From positions 1-26,339 of the forward strand of contig USPO01000005.1 in the NCBI GenBank assembly GCA_900556575.1: a stretch of DNA of 26,339 nt. Direction: 5' to 3'. Both the position numbers and the translations under genes were made by a program. The stretch comes from an uncultured Eubacteriales bacterium (GTDB lineage: Bacteria; Bacillota; Clostridia; UBA1381). The notes beneath the pieces are model-generated. The model did no database searches. It was not told the origin of the DNA and saw nothing but the letters and a program-made list of their open reading frames with translations. Positions 24,867-26,339 of this stretch are shown here, one piece after another. How positions within the stretch are numbered: position 1 is the first letter of the stretch; each line of letters starts with the position of its first letter.

Positions 24867-26107
24867 TTTTTAGGACTATGAAGGTATTAAAATATAAAAT
24901 GTATTCTATAATGGTGCCAATTGCAGTGGTTTTTAGCTTGCTGGTAATCGGAATAACATCATATGCTGAAAATACATTTGAAGTAACTTCAGATAAGACA
25001 AACTTAAATAATGGTGACACGGCAGCAATAGAAATTTATTTTCCGGGCGGAAATCTTTATAACGGTGCGGAAGTAAATGTTGTATATGATACAGCAGTAT
25101 TGGAATATAAGGGAACGGAAACCTCAACTATATATAATAATGCATTCATAAATGATTTGAAAGAGAATGAGGGAAGTGTGTTAATTACAACACTTTCGGT
25201 GTCAAATTATGCGGAAGGCGGTATTTTAGGTAAGGTTTTATTTCAGGCAATAACAGACAGTGAAATTAATACAGATATTAATATAAGTATTAAAGCGTCA
25301 AATACGGATTTTGTGAATGAAAAAATTAATAAAACCATAAGCATTAGGTTGAATGGTAATTCGTCTGTTCCGACAACAGTACCTGCACCGACAAGGAAAC
25401 CATCTTCGAGCGGAGGAGGCGGAAGTTATTCGGGAAATGAATACACAGCAACACAGAAGCCGGAGGTTTCACCGTCAGAAAAAAAAGAGGAAAACTTAGA
25501 TTTTACACCAATACTGACACAGAAGCCTGATAATGAAATAGCTATAAGTTACATTGATATAGATAATCATTGGGCAAATACTGAGATTTCAGCATTGAGC
25601 AAAATGGGCTTGGTTAATGGATTTGCGGACAATACATTCCGTCCCGATGAAAATGTTACGAGAGCTCAGTTTGCCAAAATGATTATAGAAGCAAAAAATA
25701 TAAATTCAATCACATACGCTCCTGTATTTAAAGATGTAAACGAAAATGATTGGTTTTCGGGTTATGCATCAGCTGCATATGAGGCGGGATTTGCAAAAGG
25801 TGATGATAACGGAAATTTTAATCCGGAATTGAATATCACAAGACAAGAAATGGCAGTGATGGCAGTTCGTGCATTTGGTATAATAAAAGAAGGAGAATGC
25901 GATTTCTCGGATAAGTCTGATATAGCCCAATGGGCAGAAACAGCAGTTGCATCAGCTTCAAATTCGGGTATTATAACAGGTAGGGATAATAATTTATTTA
26001 TGCCGCAGAATAATGCAACAAGAGCAGAGGCAGCTGTTATTATGTACAGACTTATTAATCTAAGTGCAGATGTTTCCGACTCAAAGGAAGCAGATTTCAT
26101 TTCATGA
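24863..26107 (+). CDS. Cohesin-SLH cell-surface anchoring protein
   Basis: 414 residues. A signal peptide or membrane anchor (about 5-32) is followed by one cohesin-like domain (about 34-170, opening FEVTSDKTNLNNGDTAAIEI). A Pro/Thr/Gly-rich linker (about 171-228, with SSGGGGSYSG) leads to three SLH repeats (about 231-282, 288-342, 346-395). Each has the W..........G...G....F.P...TRAQ-type signature: GFADNTFRPDENVTRAQFA, KGDDNGNFNPELNITRQE, TGRDNNLFMPQNNATRAEA. SLH domains bind pyruvylated wall polymers, so this protein should hold a dockerin partner on the cell surface. The ATG overlaps the previous stop by 4 bases; an internal ATG at 24878 (AGGACTATG) is possible but its ribosome binding site is too close. 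Last gene of the operon. Confidence 0.87.
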   Translation: MIFRTMKVLKYKMYSIMVPIAVVFSLLVIGITSYAENTFEVTSDKTNLNNGDTAAIEIYFPGGNLYNGAEVNVVYDTAVLEYKGTETSTIYNNAFINDLKENEGSVLITTLSVSNYAEGGILGKVLFQAITDSEINTDINISIKASNTDFVNEKINKTISIRLNGNSSVPTTVPAPTRKPSSSGGGGSYSGNEYTATQKPEVSPSEKKEENLDFTPILTQKPDNEIAISYIDIDNHWANTEISALSKMGLVNGFADNTFRPDENVTRAQFAKMIIEAKNINSITYAPVFKDVNENDWFSGYASAAYEAGFAKGDDNGNFNPELNITRQEMAVMAVRAFGIIKEGECDFSDKSDIAQWAETAVASASNSGIITGRDNNLFMPQNNATRAEAAVIMYRLINLSADVSDSKEADFIS

Positions 26108-26339
26108 GTTCATTGGGAGTTGTAATCTTCCAATAAATTCACGAGGAATTAATGCTCTATGTTCAGTCTGCCATCGGCTGTTTGTTCGGCTTTTTGCAGG
26201 CAAAGCAGTAGCATTGTTCCGGTTTAAAATAATAATTGGCTTATTACTAATATTTGAAGAACGGTATAGCTTGCAAAGAAATTCGTTTCGTCATTTGCAT
26301 ATCCCCAATACGCTTAAAATGATGAAATGAAATCTCCCC
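26108..26339. other. Unassigned right edge of the window
   Basis: 232 bases with no confident gene. Minus-strand frames stay open in two pieces: one enters from the right edge and stops at 26247-26249, and another runs to a stop at 26104-26106. Together they might be a decayed gene end, possibly from a mobile element, but no family is recognised. There is no clear terminator for the anchor gene beyond a 7-base stem near 26111-26131. Confidence 0.25.

Noticed and set aside
26064..26330. 88-residue plus-strand open frame at the right end
   Set aside because: It begins inside the anchor gene in another frame, lacks a ribosome binding site, and shows no family motif.
1..26339. CRISPR array
   Set aside because: No run of regularly spaced identical repeats with unique spacers was seen on reading the whole window.

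Overview
The window is a low-GC chromosomal segment from a Firmicutes-type (Clostridia-like) bacterium. The basis is AT-rich intergenic DNA, GGAGG-type ribosome binding sites, many TTGACA/TATAAT promoters with 17-base spacing, U-tailed hairpin terminators, a 3D/G5 cell-wall protein of the YabE class, a YesL-family protein, an HmpT-like ECF S-component, and SLH-anchored cohesins. The surface proteins are of the kind found in gut fibre-degrading Clostridia. I cannot name the genus.

Left end (1-4640, minus strand): a compact three-gene operon with overlapping stop/start codons. It encodes a MotA/ExbB-type membrane protein with a tail of about 620 residues, a MotB/OmpA-type stator partner, and a protein whose C-terminus looks like the EH-signature domain. 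Order and architecture match zorA-zorB-zorC of Zorya anti-phage defence. No zorD helicase/nuclease is in the window, and a hairpin follows zorC within 10 bases.

Housekeeping block (4690-9470): an RluA-type pseudouridine synthase (minus) and a YesL-mnmG operon (plus) diverge from a nearly symmetric promoter. exoA (minus) converges on mnmG through a shared terminator.

Envelope and small genes (9600-14700): a zinc-ribbon membrane protein, a small membrane protein, a DUF348-G5-3D wall protein, an ECF S-component, tRNA-Pro(GGG), a small membrane protein, and a ZIP metal transporter with LytTR-like direct repeats at its promoter. Related CTGT(T/A)GCAAAA hairpins sit at the ends of several units.

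Right end (14806-26107): a solitary tyrosine recombinase faces a 580-base regulatory gap. The gap holds repeats, a strong promoter and an early terminator. It leads into a three-gene surface operon: a 2005-residue secreted protein ending in a dockerin-like module, a secreted protein with three cohesin-like domains, and a cohesin-SLH anchor. Together they look like a non-enzymatic, cellulosome-style assembly: the dockerin protein could dock on cohesins, and the SLH protein would hold the complex on the cell wall. The Zorya-like operon and this cohesin-dockerin operon are the two most interesting systems here.
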